Shown in pieces: positions 8,901 through 15,589 of a DNA stretch of 47,205 bases. Origin of the DNA: UMGS1696 sp964558485. Its GTDB lineage: Bacteria; Bacillota; Clostridia; Oscillospirales; CAG-272. The stretch spans positions 1 through 47,205 of the forward strand of contig CAZLED010000008.1 in NCBI GenBank assembly GCA_964558485.1, in the 5' to 3' direction. Made by a program: the position numbers and the translations under genes. A model generated the notes under the pieces. The model searched no databases. It worked only from the letters and a program-made list of their open reading frames with translations, and was not told the origin of the DNA. Position 1 is the stretch's first letter. Every line of letters starts with the position of its first letter.

Positions 8901-9247
8901 ATAGCAGTTGTTATGATTTGAACGATAAGAATCAGATCACACTTGTGGCAAACGGCAATACCGTGACCTTCACCAACACGCTGGACGACAACAAATACCT
9001 GTCTGGCAACGCCTATGCGGACAACCAGTGGAACGGTGCTGATGGTAAATACACAAAAGATGCTTCCGTTGAGGCAACACCCGGCGGTAACACCAGATCC
9101 GCATACAGCTTCTTCAACCGCACCGCATCCAACGCTGCTGCTGCCAATACCGAAACCGCTGCACCAGCTACCGAAGTACAAGTCACCGAGACGCCAAAGA
9201 AAAAGAGCATTTTCTCCATCTTCTTTGGCTCCGGCAACAAAGGCTGA
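5960..9247 (+). CDS. Large von Willebrand factor A surface protein, putative tip adhesin
   Basis: A 1095-aa secreted protein; signal peptide ends near GSTVGA|EG. A vWA domain begins at DIVLVLDQSGSM with a complete MIDAS DxSxS (D81, S83, S85); later elements are YLEYGMDMANKIF and VVVVFTDGYP. About 190 residues (roughly 90-280), rich in Tyr/Thr/Asn, are inserted after the MIDAS strand. Beta-rich repeats follow (about 690-900), then a Cna-B-like domain (DUF7601 style, about 905-1005: SLTIQKQF... AGESVTINNL ...YTVTED... VTFTNT). The C-terminus is Lys/Ser-rich with no LPxTG or membrane segment. vWA proteins of this shape are tip adhesins in sortase pili. The first two-thirds (to about 7860) is AT-rich and the rest GC-rich, suggesting a mosaic. 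Strong AAGGAGG site. Confidence 0.85.
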   Translation: MKIKKILTCLLCAAMLTPVALFGSTVGAEGKTENGIFVDKTATYNVETNDYTITLEAYATGEKTITSGYKDVPTDIVLVLDQSGSMKENIGTVSFSKYTRNARRNSNLYNQRHNGGSANLWYQTSDGSYVSVSVTKTTTYTTISADTSNTKYYNNRNNLYEKVENEYKKVEITRDLIDRSFVYTYTFSDGFTVKSNGSDTVPDLGSHGPLYTPSDDVYTYTYTKDGVTTTIGNGTGANNNFGTDLYERVVNTSGGGTKVNALKNAVNTFLNQVSTKAKGEDGEAGTGDDVDHRVAIVGFASTGDSQNDYTNTELLSTQGVVNYRNASSNNYKDALVSVNGTSGNLNNRLTTAVTRLDTSGDTYLEYGMDMANKIFAQYDAGEDRQRVVVVFTDGYPAPYGTDDFMYSMANNAIKNAYTTKNTYNATVYTVGVFSTADPTADIKTNFANSDGWKGRGNNLTDVQEATAANRYMHYVSSNYKSVNSLTDDGVLSEKADPFNRGDSYYLAATDADALKNIFQQIADNVETGGATSSTLGSSAEIRDIVTEQFTFPENATDVKVYTAESNGSTFSWKESVEFDDAEIKIDPATRAITVSNFSYKDNWCGDEKTDGSVTGFHNGKKLIITFNVKAREGFLGGNDVLTNTSAGVFESSTATTPVATFPEPTVNVPIGEVTVTAPDKNVYLLGDVTAADIKSGATVTCGDVALDLSKADDVAKPYGLDPWATEYVNITVTYTDEDDNAVTDFNNLKDDTTYTVTVTVAPKTPNPVSTQGTKAETKLNSATGKINVFKPELTYKDSEVHNGDPEPEYDTTNYVSASTVWKHKDEDTDAETTAVPANMTGEAPGLDITYTPEDSKIASGKINTTEDKIGVEVTVKIGTEDVTSHVTFHHQDCTFVENCPDLGTYEFWLHLLSTSLTIQKQFATGTTPYDANEKFVFTVTGEDGSSLKVTMKAGESVTINNLKVGSTYTVTEDTTWGWRYDSSCYDLNDKNQITLVANGNTVTFTNTLDDNKYLSGNAYADNQWNGADGKYTKDASVEATPGGNTRSAYSFFNRTASNAAAANTETAAPATEVQVTETPKKKSIFSIFFGSGNKG

Positions 9248-9265
9248 TGAAAGGAGACTGACGAC

Positions 9266-9880
9266 ATGAAGCTTTTCAAAAATAAAAAGAGCATCGCTAT
9301 GTTGGTCTCCATCATAGCCCTGCTCACCATCGTAGCCGGCACCACCATCGCCTACTTGTACACCAACACCCCATCGATCACCAACACCTTTACCCCAACC
9401 AAGGTGACCACAACGATCGTGGAAGATGACCCAAGCGAGACCAAGAACAACGTGAAGGTAACAAACACCGGCGACATCGATGCCTACATCCGTGCCACCG
9501 TGATCGTCACGTGGAAGGATGCCAATGGTAATGTATATGCAACTGCACCGGTGGAAGGTACGGATTATACTGTAACTTGGATGCCAAACGATGACAAAGG
9601 ATATGCTAGCAAGTGGGTCAAAGGTTCCGATGGTTACTACTACTATACGGAAGTTGTTAAGCCAGGTGATTCTACCGGTGTACTGCTGACGGATTGTAAA
9701 CCCACAACGACAAGCACTGCACCGGAAGGCTACCACCTCTCCGTAGAGATCCTTGCATCTGCCATTCAAGCCGAACCCAGCGATGCGGTAACAACAGCTT
9801 GGGGAACTGCAATCGGTGGTTCTGTCACGGGAGTTGATTCCAGCAAGAACCTGGTAGTTACACGAAAATCGAGCACCTAA
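9266..9880 (+). CDS. TasA/camelysin-like fibre protein with SipW-type signal peptide (5)
   Basis: A 204-aa secreted protein. Signal MKLFKNKKSIAMLVSIIALL...; the cleavage motif is GTTIA29|Y rather than GTLA|Y. It continues LYTNTPSITNTFTPTKVTTTIVED and has the family block NNVKVTNTGDIDAYIRATVIVTW, typical of small TasA-like proteins. It lies between the vWA protein and the wall-anchor protein, separated from its four paralogues, so it could be a specialised connector (inference). GAAAGGAG site 9 nt upstream of the start. Confidence 0.83.
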   Translation: MKLFKNKKSIAMLVSIIALLTIVAGTTIAYLYTNTPSITNTFTPTKVTTTIVEDDPSETKNNVKVTNTGDIDAYIRATVIVTWKDANGNVYATAPVEGTDYTVTWMPNDDKGYASKWVKGSDGYYYYTEVVKPGDSTGVLLTDCKPTTTSTAPEGYHLSVEILASAIQAEPSDAVTTAWGTAIGGSVTGVDSSKNLVVTRKSST

Positions 9881-9895
9881 AAAGGAGGAAGCGAC

Positions 9896-11329
9896 ATGTA
9901 CAAAATGCTAAAAAAGATCCTGTCCGTAGCGCTGACCCTCCTGACGATCGCCAGCCTGTGTACCGGTATTTTCGCCGCAGCGGGTGATTCCTATCTGGAC
10001 ATGGGAACCAAGGCGTACACATACCGTGAAATCAATACGGCGTACACGACCAGTGACCTGTTCAACAACTTCAAGAACGTCATGCCCGGCGACAAGCGTT
10101 CCCAGACCATCGTTCTGACCAACAAGTCCGAAGCCGCATTTCTCAGCCTGACCTTGTCCGGTGTCGAGCACGATGCCACGGATAACCCGATCCACGAAGC
10201 CGTCGCTGCTACCTGGCAGAATGCAGAAGGTACCCTCACCGATGAACAGATTCTTGCAAAGATGAAGGATTTTCTGCGCCTGATGACGATCACCATCTAC
10301 AAGGATAACGCCAATGGTGCACAGTTGTTTTCCGGCACCGCCGACACGATCATCGATACAGGCATTTACCTGGGTGAGATCACAAAGGATGCACCTCTTA
10401 CCCTGTACGTGACCCTGGATGTGTCGACCGACATGGACAACGATTATGCCGGCAAGGCCGGTGAGATCGACTGGCGGTTTGACGTGAAAGGCGTCAACAA
10501 GAATTCTCTCACCGTCAAAAAGGTATGGGATGACAACAATTATAAAAAGCGTCCCACCAGCATCAACGTGACCCTGTACAAAACCGACCGCAACGGCGGT
10601 GACCCCGTAGAAGTGGAAACCGTGACGCTGACGCAAAAAGTGCAGTGGACGCACACGTGGACGGATCTCAGCGATGAATTCACCTACTCTGTAGTGGAGG
10701 ATGGTGTTCCCGACAAGTACACCGTGTCCTACGATACGACCGAGGAAGGCATTGTAAAGATCATCAACTTTTACAACTACAAGCCGCCGGTCATTCCGTG
10801 GTATCCGCAGCCGGATAAGCCGGAACCCCCGGAAACCGAGCCTGTAGAAACAGAGCCGGAGGAGACCGAGCCGGAAGAGACGGAACCCGAAGAAACAAAG
10901 CCCGAGGAAACCGAACCGGAAGAGACCGAACCGCCTGTGATCGAAGAACCGGAAGTACGGGATCTGACCGTTGTCAAAACCTGGGCCGAGGACAAAGCGG
11001 AAGACCGTCCCACTTCTGTCACCGTAGCGCTCTACAAAGCCGAAAACGAGGTGGAAAAGGTGGTGCTGGGTGACTGGAACAACTGGTCCTACACCTGGTG
11101 CGATCTGGATGCCAACGAACAGTGGAGCGTCCTGGAAGTGGATATTCCCCTGGGCTATACACCTTCTTATGCGGCCGATGGCGACACCGTGACCATCACC
11201 AACCAGGCCAGCCTGATCCAGACCGGTCAGCTCAATTGGCCCATTCCGGTGCTCTGCGGCGTAGGTGTCCTGCTGATCGGCGGCGGTGTGCTGCTGCTCC
11301 GAAAGAAGAAGGAGAACGAAAATGCATAA
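9896..11329 (+). CDS. Wall-anchor protein: TasA-like head, two Cna-B domains, LIQTG sorting signal
   Basis: A 477-aa protein with an ordinary signal peptide (to about residue 28). Residues 30-198 look TasA-like (NVMPGDKRSQTIVLTNKSEA). Cna-B domain 1 spans about 204-296 (SLTVKKVWDDNN...), an acidic Glu/Thr/Pro repeat linker 302-352, and Cna-B domain 2 about 355-437 (DLTVVKTWAED...). The C-terminus is a sorting signal: L440-I-Q-T-G444, then QLNWPIPVL, a hydrophobic span and RKKK. The canonical LPxTG proline is Ile here. The sortase gene follows with an 8-nt overlap, so the pair is surely co-translated. Reads as the base or anchor of the fibre; Cna-B isopeptide bonds are expected from the family but not proven here. 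Confidence 0.85.
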   Translation: MYKMLKKILSVALTLLTIASLCTGIFAAAGDSYLDMGTKAYTYREINTAYTTSDLFNNFKNVMPGDKRSQTIVLTNKSEAAFLSLTLSGVEHDATDNPIHEAVAATWQNAEGTLTDEQILAKMKDFLRLMTITIYKDNANGAQLFSGTADTIIDTGIYLGEITKDAPLTLYVTLDVSTDMDNDYAGKAGEIDWRFDVKGVNKNSLTVKKVWDDNNYKKRPTSINVTLYKTDRNGGDPVEVETVTLTQKVQWTHTWTDLSDEFTYSVVEDGVPDKYTVSYDTTEEGIVKIINFYNYKPPVIPWYPQPDKPEPPETEPVETEPEETEPEETEPEETKPEETEPEETEPPVIEEPEVRDLTVVKTWAEDKAEDRPTSVTVALYKAENEVEKVVLGDWNNWSYTWCDLDANEQWSVLEVDIPLGYTPSYAADGDTVTITNQASLIQTGQLNWPIPVLCGVGVLLIGGGVLLLRKKKENENA

Positions 11330-12032
11330 ATCGAAAACAGGTTTGACCTCCAAAGCAGGCGTTGTTTTCGTTGGAATGGGAGTGGTGCTGATCCTGTCGG
11401 CACTGCTCCTTTTTCTGTACAACGAATGGAACAATGCCGTCATGGAAGAACAAAGCCAGACCATCACCACCCAGCTCCAACAGCTCATTGCCCAAAATAC
11501 GCAGCAAAATGGTCTTGCCAAGGATACACCGGATGCGCCTGTGCCTACCACCGGTGCTGCCAATGTGGAGCAGGAGACCGCCGCAGCCGAGCCCAATATG
11601 ACCGTGGTGCTGCTGGATGGCTACGAATACATCGGCATTCTGGAGCTGCCCACGCTGTCTCTGTCGCTGCCCATTCTCTCCGATTGGGACGAACACAAGC
11701 TTAAGCTTGCCCCATGTCGGCAGGAAGGCGCTGTGGACACGGACGATCTGGTCATCGCCGGACACAACTATCGCCGCCACTTCCAGTACCTCTACAAGCT
11801 GCAGACCGGCGACACCGTCCGCTTCACCGATATGAACGGCAACACCACCACCTACACCGTGTCCCGGATACGCACATTGGATGCTACAGATGTAGATACC
11901 GCATTGAACAGCGAGCACGACCTGGTCCTGTACACCTGCACCTACAGCGGCAAGGAACGCACCACCGTGTTCTGCGACCGGGCAACCGAAAGTGCCACAG
12001 AAAAGGAGGAGAAAAATCAAAAAAATTCCTAA
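11322..12032 (+). CDS. Sortase (class uncertain, class D-like)
   Basis: A 236-aa transpeptidase with an N-terminal membrane anchor (about 11-33) and a Gln/Thr-rich spacer, then the sortase barrel (about 95-222). The catalytic triad is visible: H148 (IAGHNY), C206 (LYTCTY) and R220 (FCDR). It would cleave the adjacent anchor protein at T-G and attach it to the wall or to another subunit. Start chosen at the ATG that overlaps the end of the preceding gene, behind GAAGGAG; the longer frame from 11286 would lie inside that gene. Last gene of the locus; the next gene has its own promoter. Confidence 0.9.
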   Translation: MHKSKTGLTSKAGVVFVGMGVVLILSALLLFLYNEWNNAVMEEQSQTITTQLQQLIAQNTQQNGLAKDTPDAPVPTTGAANVEQETAAAEPNMTVVLLDGYEYIGILELPTLSLSLPILSDWDEHKLKLAPCRQEGAVDTDDLVIAGHNYRRHFQYLYKLQTGDTVRFTDMNGNTTTYTVSRIRTLDATDVDTALNSEHDLVLYTCTYSGKERTTVFCDRATESATEKEEKNQKNS

Positions 12033-12038
12033 AAACCC

Positions 12039-12067
12039 TTGACTTCTCTGGGTAAATTTGCTATACT
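12039..12067 (+). promoter_or_regulatory. Promoter of the Gfo/Idh/MocA oxidoreductase gene
   Basis: -35 TTGACT (12039-12044), 17-bp spacer, -10 TATACT (12062-12067). A small hairpin CATCGTT/AACGATG lies in the short leader before the GGAGG site. Confidence 0.85.
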
Positions 12068-12126
12068 ATGGACAACAAGATACATCGTTCTGCTTTGACA
12101 GAAAACGATGCATTATGGAGGTACTT

Positions 12127-13131
12127 ATGGAAAAGTTAAAGATCGCTTTTATCGGCTGCGGCGGTAGAAATGGCGCACACGTGCAGAAGTGCATGGCAAG
12201 AGATGACCTGGAATACGTAGGCTTCTGCGATGTTCTGGAAGAAAAGGCGCTGGCCTATGCCAACCGGATCGGTGTAGATCCTGCCGGTAAGCTGTTCACC
12301 AACCACAGAGAAATGCTGGCGAACATCGAAAAGCCCGACGCTGTTTTTGTGGCCGTTCCGCCCCATCAGCACGGTGACATCGAATTCGCTCTGATCGAAA
12401 ACGACATCCCCTTCCTGGTGGAAAAGCCCATCGCTCTGGACATGGATCTGATCCTGCGCATCCAGGCTGCCATCCGGGAAAAGAATCTGCTGGTGACCGT
12501 TGGTTTCCAGGACAGATACCAGAACCTGACCGAGATCATGAAGGACTACATCCAGGACAAGGAAGTGGGTCTGGTTTCTGCAGCATGGTTCGGCGGTATC
12601 CCCGGTGTGTCGTGGTGGAGAAGAATGGAGACCTCCGGTGGTCAGGTCGTAGAACAGAACATCCATCTGTTTGACCAGGCCCGTTACCTGTTCGGCGAAC
12701 CCCTGTATGTGAACTGCGCCGGTGCTCGTGGCATCGTAGACGGCGACGCATACGGTGTGCCCGGCTACAATGTACACGACTATTCCTCCGCTGTGATCAA
12801 GTTCAAGAGCGGTGTCGTTGCCAACATCTTCACCGGCTGCTACGTACAGAACGGCGGCGGTATGCAGAGCGGCATGAACATCTACTGCAAGGACGCTACC
12901 CTGGAATACGCACTGCGTAGCTGGCTGAAGATCCGTGACGTAAACGGCGAACAGTACTACGAAAGAGGCGAAGAACAGACCGGTATCCAGGACAACATCT
13001 TCCTCGAAGCTGTTCGTACCGGTGACCGTTCCAAGCTGCGCACCGACTATCATGACGCTGTCAAGAGCATGAAGCTGTGCATGGCCTGCAACGAATCCAT
13101 CGAGACCGGCAAGACCATCTACCTTGATTAA
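12127..13131 (+). CDS. Gfo/Idh/MocA-family NAD(P)-dependent sugar oxidoreductase
   Basis: A 334-aa cytoplasmic enzyme. Rossmann motif IAFIGCGGRNGAHV (6-19) and the family EKP motif at E99-K100-P101, followed by the C-terminal GFO/IDH alpha/beta domain. Such enzymes oxidise or epimerise sugars, inositols or glycoside-derived intermediates; the substrate cannot be read here. Start chosen at the ATG 6 nt after GGAGG, giving MEKLKIAF. The next gene encodes a sugar-phosphate isomerase-like TIM barrel, a common partner of this family in inositol or keto-sugar catabolism. Confidence 0.88.
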   Translation: MEKLKIAFIGCGGRNGAHVQKCMARDDLEYVGFCDVLEEKALAYANRIGVDPAGKLFTNHREMLANIEKPDAVFVAVPPHQHGDIEFALIENDIPFLVEKPIALDMDLILRIQAAIREKNLLVTVGFQDRYQNLTEIMKDYIQDKEVGLVSAAWFGGIPGVSWWRRMETSGGQVVEQNIHLFDQARYLFGEPLYVNCAGARGIVDGDAYGVPGYNVHDYSSAVIKFKSGVVANIFTGCYVQNGGGMQSGMNIYCKDATLEYALRSWLKIRDVNGEQYYERGEEQTGIQDNIFLEAVRTGDRSKLRTDYHDAVKSMKLCMACNESIETGKTIYLD

Positions 13132-13166
13132 ATCAAGGCACTTGATTCATTCGATTTATAAAATAC

Positions 13167-13204
13167 GCAAGTGCGGTGTGGCTGTCTGGTCATGCCGCTC
13201 TTGC
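13167..13204 (+). terminator. Possible weak terminator after the oxidoreductase gene
   Basis: GCAAGTGCGG (13167-13176) pairs with CCGCTCTTGC (13195-13204) with one mismatch, followed only by TTGTGT. A second dyad, CCTTGATT/AATCAAGG, overlaps the stop codon (13122-13138). Confidence 0.35.
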
Positions 13205-13208
13205 TTGT

Positions 13209-13293
13209 GTAAACACTGATTCAATCGAGAAAACGAGTCAAAAAGCTAAGACGTATGGTTTTTGGCGAGTTTTCAACCGTAATCAGTGTTTAC
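13209..13293. repeat. 13-bp inverted repeat upstream of the isomerase-like gene
   Basis: GTAAACACTGATT (13209-13221) recurs inverted as AATCAGTGTTTAC (13281-13293), 59 bp apart and 18 bp before the start codon. It may be a pair of operator half-sites or a long RNA stem controlling the next gene, for which I see no consensus promoter. Confidence 0.5.
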
Positions 13294-13311
13294 TCATTGG
13301 GAGAGAAAACG

Positions 13312-14127
13312 ATGCAGAAGATCCTATGTTCCACCGGTGCCCTGATCGGCAGACCCAATGGACGCAACATTCGCCTGTTGGAGAATTGTATCTCGAACTT
13401 GTCCTGCGACGGCTTTGAATTCATGATGTACAGCACCTGGTACGACCAGATCGACGATATCCAGGCCTACCTATGTTCACTGCCCACCACATTTCCTGTG
13501 CTGCACTGCGAAAAGGGCATTGGCGAACGGATCACCCGTGGCGGTGTGGAGATGGGTGAAGCCTACGAGCATTTCACCAAAAACTGTGCCTTAGCCGCAG
13601 CCATTGGTGCACGCAAGCTGGTGCTGCATCTGTGGAACGGCGTAGACTCCGACGGGCACTTTGAGCGGAATCTGGAAGCCTGTGGGAAACTCATGGAGAT
13701 ATCCACAGGCTATGGCCTGATGCTGACGGTGGAAAACGTGGTGTGCAACGTGGCGGATCCCATGACCCACCTGCGCCAGCTGCACGAGATCTATCCCGAT
13801 CTGCACTTCACCTTTGACACCAAAATGGCGGCGTTCCATGGACAGGTGGAAGCGCTGTATCGGCCGGAGAATCGGGACATTTTCGAGAGAGTCGCCCATC
13901 TGCATACCAACGATTATCGAGGCGGTGTGCTGGATTGGGGCAATCTGCGGACGCTGCACATCGGGGAAGGGCAGATCGATTTTGCCACCTTCTTCCATTT
14001 TGTCCGGGAACAAGGCTACACCGGCGATTTTACGGTAGAAGCGACCTCCTTTGATCCAGAAGGTGTGATCCATTTTGAGAAGCTGAACCAGACCTTTGAC
14101 CGGATCCGGGAGATGCTGGGAGGATAA
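13312..14127 (+). CDS. Sugar phosphate isomerase/epimerase-like TIM-barrel protein
   Basis: A 271-aa protein of the xylose isomerase-like/AP endonuclease 2 TIM-barrel superfamily. Visible features are metal-site-like segments: VLHLWN, LTVENV (catalytic-type Glu), LHFTFDTKMAAFHG, VAHLHTNDYRGG, HIGEGQIDFATFF and FTVEAT. These match the usual divalent metal ligands (E, D, H, E). Start chosen at the ATG after GGGAGAG rather than at 13255, which lies inside the inverted-repeat leader. It is likely to work with the preceding oxidoreductase on the same sugar or polyol; substrate unknown. Confidence 0.82.
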   Translation: MQKILCSTGALIGRPNGRNIRLLENCISNLSCDGFEFMMYSTWYDQIDDIQAYLCSLPTTFPVLHCEKGIGERITRGGVEMGEAYEHFTKNCALAAAIGARKLVLHLWNGVDSDGHFERNLEACGKLMEISTGYGLMLTVENVVCNVADPMTHLRQLHEIYPDLHFTFDTKMAAFHGQVEALYRPENRDIFERVAHLHTNDYRGGVLDWGNLRTLHIGEGQIDFATFFHFVREQGYTGDFTVEATSFDPEGVIHFEKLNQTFDRIREMLGG

Positions 14128-14131
14128 AAAT

Positions 14132-14166
14132 AAGCCTGACTGGCGTGGGAACCAGACAGGCTTTTG
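14132..14166. terminator. Bidirectional terminator between convergent genes
   Basis: AAGCCTG-A-CTGG (14132-14143) pairs with CCAG-A-CAGGCTT (14152-14163), followed by TTTGTTGTTT; an A run lies on the other side, so it can serve both strands. Confidence 0.8.
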
Positions 14167-14180
14167 TTGTTTCTATGATT

Positions 14181-15419
14181 TTATTCCACAATATCCCCTT
14201 CGGCTACACGAACCACAAGGCTGGTGCCGTAGGGATAGCCGGTGGCGTTCATCACGAAGCTGTTTTCATCCTGACGGCAGTCCAGCGCCTCGCCGTTGTC
14301 CACCCAGTGCAGATTCGAGATCTTGCCCTTGACACCGGTAAAGGTCTTCTCACCGGCAGCACCACCTTCTACGGTTACGTTGTTGTCGCCGGTCACGGAC
14401 AGGTCGTGGATGTAGAAGTACATCTTGTTGCCGTCCCGCAGGGCAAAGTTCTTTCCGGTGCCGGCGACGCCACAGGGCTTGGCCTTGTAGATGGACTGAC
14501 CGCAGCAGCGGATCCAGTCGCCGATCCCTTCCATCAGTGCGGCCTGCATGGTGGTGATCTCCCCTTCGCCGGTGGGACCTACGTTCAAGAGGTAGTTGGC
14601 CCCCACCTTCCGGCAGGCACACAGAGTCTCGATCAGGTGGGCCAGAGACTTGTAGTTTACGTCCCGGGCACCGTAACCCCAGTGGGCGTTCATGGTGTGG
14701 CACATTTCAGCAGCCAGGTACTTGGGCATACCTTCTCTGTCCATGGGTACTGGACGACCCTGCTCAAAGGTCACGCTGTCCAGTTCGGGATTGCCGGCCT
14801 CTCCCCGATGGCTAAGCCCGGTGTTGTTCACAATAATGGCGTTGGGCTGGTGCTTGCGGATCACGGCGTACAAGGCATCCTCTTCCCAGTCTTCGTTGGG
14901 CTTGGACCAGTTGCCGTCGAACCACAGACCACCAATGGGACCGTATTCGGAGCACAGGATCTCTACAGAGTCCCGGAGATACTGCAGATAGGACTTGAAG
15001 TTGCCGTTGAAATCCGGATTGTACCAGTCCAGTGTGGTGTGGTAGAAGAAGGGCACGATCCCCTCGGCACGACAGCCGTCCACAAAATCCCGGATCAGGT
15101 CACGACCAACCGGAGAGTGGGGTGCATCGTAGGTATTCAGGCCCTTGGTGTCAAACAGGGAGAAGCCTTCGTGGTGCCGGGTGGTCAGGGTGATGTACTT
15201 GGCGCCGCCTTTTTTGGCGATCTGTGCGATCTTCTGCCCATCGAACTTCGAGGCCGTAAAGGTGTCCTGCAGCTTCACATATTCTTCCTTGGGGATCTTG
15301 TGGATGTGCTGCACCCATTCACCCATGCCCATCTGGGAATACAGTCCCCAGTGGATGAACATCCCAAAGCCCATTTCTTCAAAATCCAAAATCCGTTTTT
15401 CCGGTACGGGAATTGCCAT
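14181..15419 (-). CDS. Alpha-L-fucosidase, GH29
   Basis: A 412-aa cytoplasmic enzyme (no signal peptide) that would release alpha-linked L-fucose from imported fuco-oligosaccharides. The GH29 barrel is evident: FGMFIHWGLYS (18-28), LTTRHHEGFSLFD (78-90) and GPIGGLWFDGNW (160-171), where D168 is the expected retaining nucleophile. The C-terminal 100 residues form the beta-sandwich. Length suits the small single-module GH29s. Start follows CGGAGG 8 nt upstream. Monocistronic with its own promoter, divergent from the flippase gene. Host mucin or milk glycans are a likely source (inference). Confidence 0.92.
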   Translation of the reverse strand: MAIPVPEKRILDFEEMGFGMFIHWGLYSQMGMGEWVQHIHKIPKEEYVKLQDTFTASKFDGQKIAQIAKKGGAKYITLTTRHHEGFSLFDTKGLNTYDAPHSPVGRDLIRDFVDGCRAEGIVPFFYHTTLDWYNPDFNGNFKSYLQYLRDSVEILCSEYGPIGGLWFDGNWSKPNEDWEEDALYAVIRKHQPNAIIVNNTGLSHRGEAGNPELDSVTFEQGRPVPMDREGMPKYLAAEMCHTMNAHWGYGARDVNYKSLAHLIETLCACRKVGANYLLNVGPTGEGEITTMQAALMEGIGDWIRCCGQSIYKAKPCGVAGTGKNFALRDGNKMYFYIHDLSVTGDNNVTVEGGAAGEKTFTGVKGKISNLHWVDNGEALDCRQDENSFVMNATGYPYGTSLVVRVAEGDIVE

Positions 15420-15486
15420 AATAAACCTCCGTTATGGTCGTGATCAGGTATCGGGCACGTCAGAGAGACTTGCACGTTCTGGTATG

Positions 15487-15515
15487 ATTGTAGCATATTT
15501 GCTGCGGAAAGTCAA
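15487..15515 (-). promoter_or_regulatory. Promoter of the fucosidase gene
   Basis: Minus strand -35 TTGACT (15515-15510), 17-bp spacer, -10 TACAAT (15492-15487). Confidence 0.85.
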
Positions 15516-15532
15516 TATAGTTATGCTATATT
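15514..15532. promoter_or_regulatory. Palindromic operator candidate in the divergent promoter region
   Basis: AATATAG-TTATG-CTATATT is a perfect 7-bp dyad abutting the fucosidase -35 box. It also covers a weaker plus-strand promoter (TTGCTG 15499-15504, 17 bp, TATGCT 15522-15527), so one regulator could control both divergent genes. Confidence 0.45.
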
Positions 15533-15589
15533 ACCACGAAAACGCAGCTCGAAATGGCTGGCGTTTCTTTGACGAAGGAGACTGACCAA

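Noticed and set aside
9908..11596. 562-codon open frame on the minus strand under the anchor-sortase genes
   Set aside because: It is the antisense of the Glu/Pro/Thr-rich coding sequence, has no ribosome site, and its translation has no domain; the plus-strand genes explain the region.
12058..12126. Earlier start of the Gfo/Idh gene at 12058
   Set aside because: It would place the start in the promoter -10 region; GGAGG at 12117-12121 supports the ATG at 12127.
14145..15443. 432-codon plus-strand frame opposite the fucosidase gene
   Set aside because: Exact shadow of a GC-rich GH29 gene, whose motifs, promoter and ribosome site are all on the minus strand.
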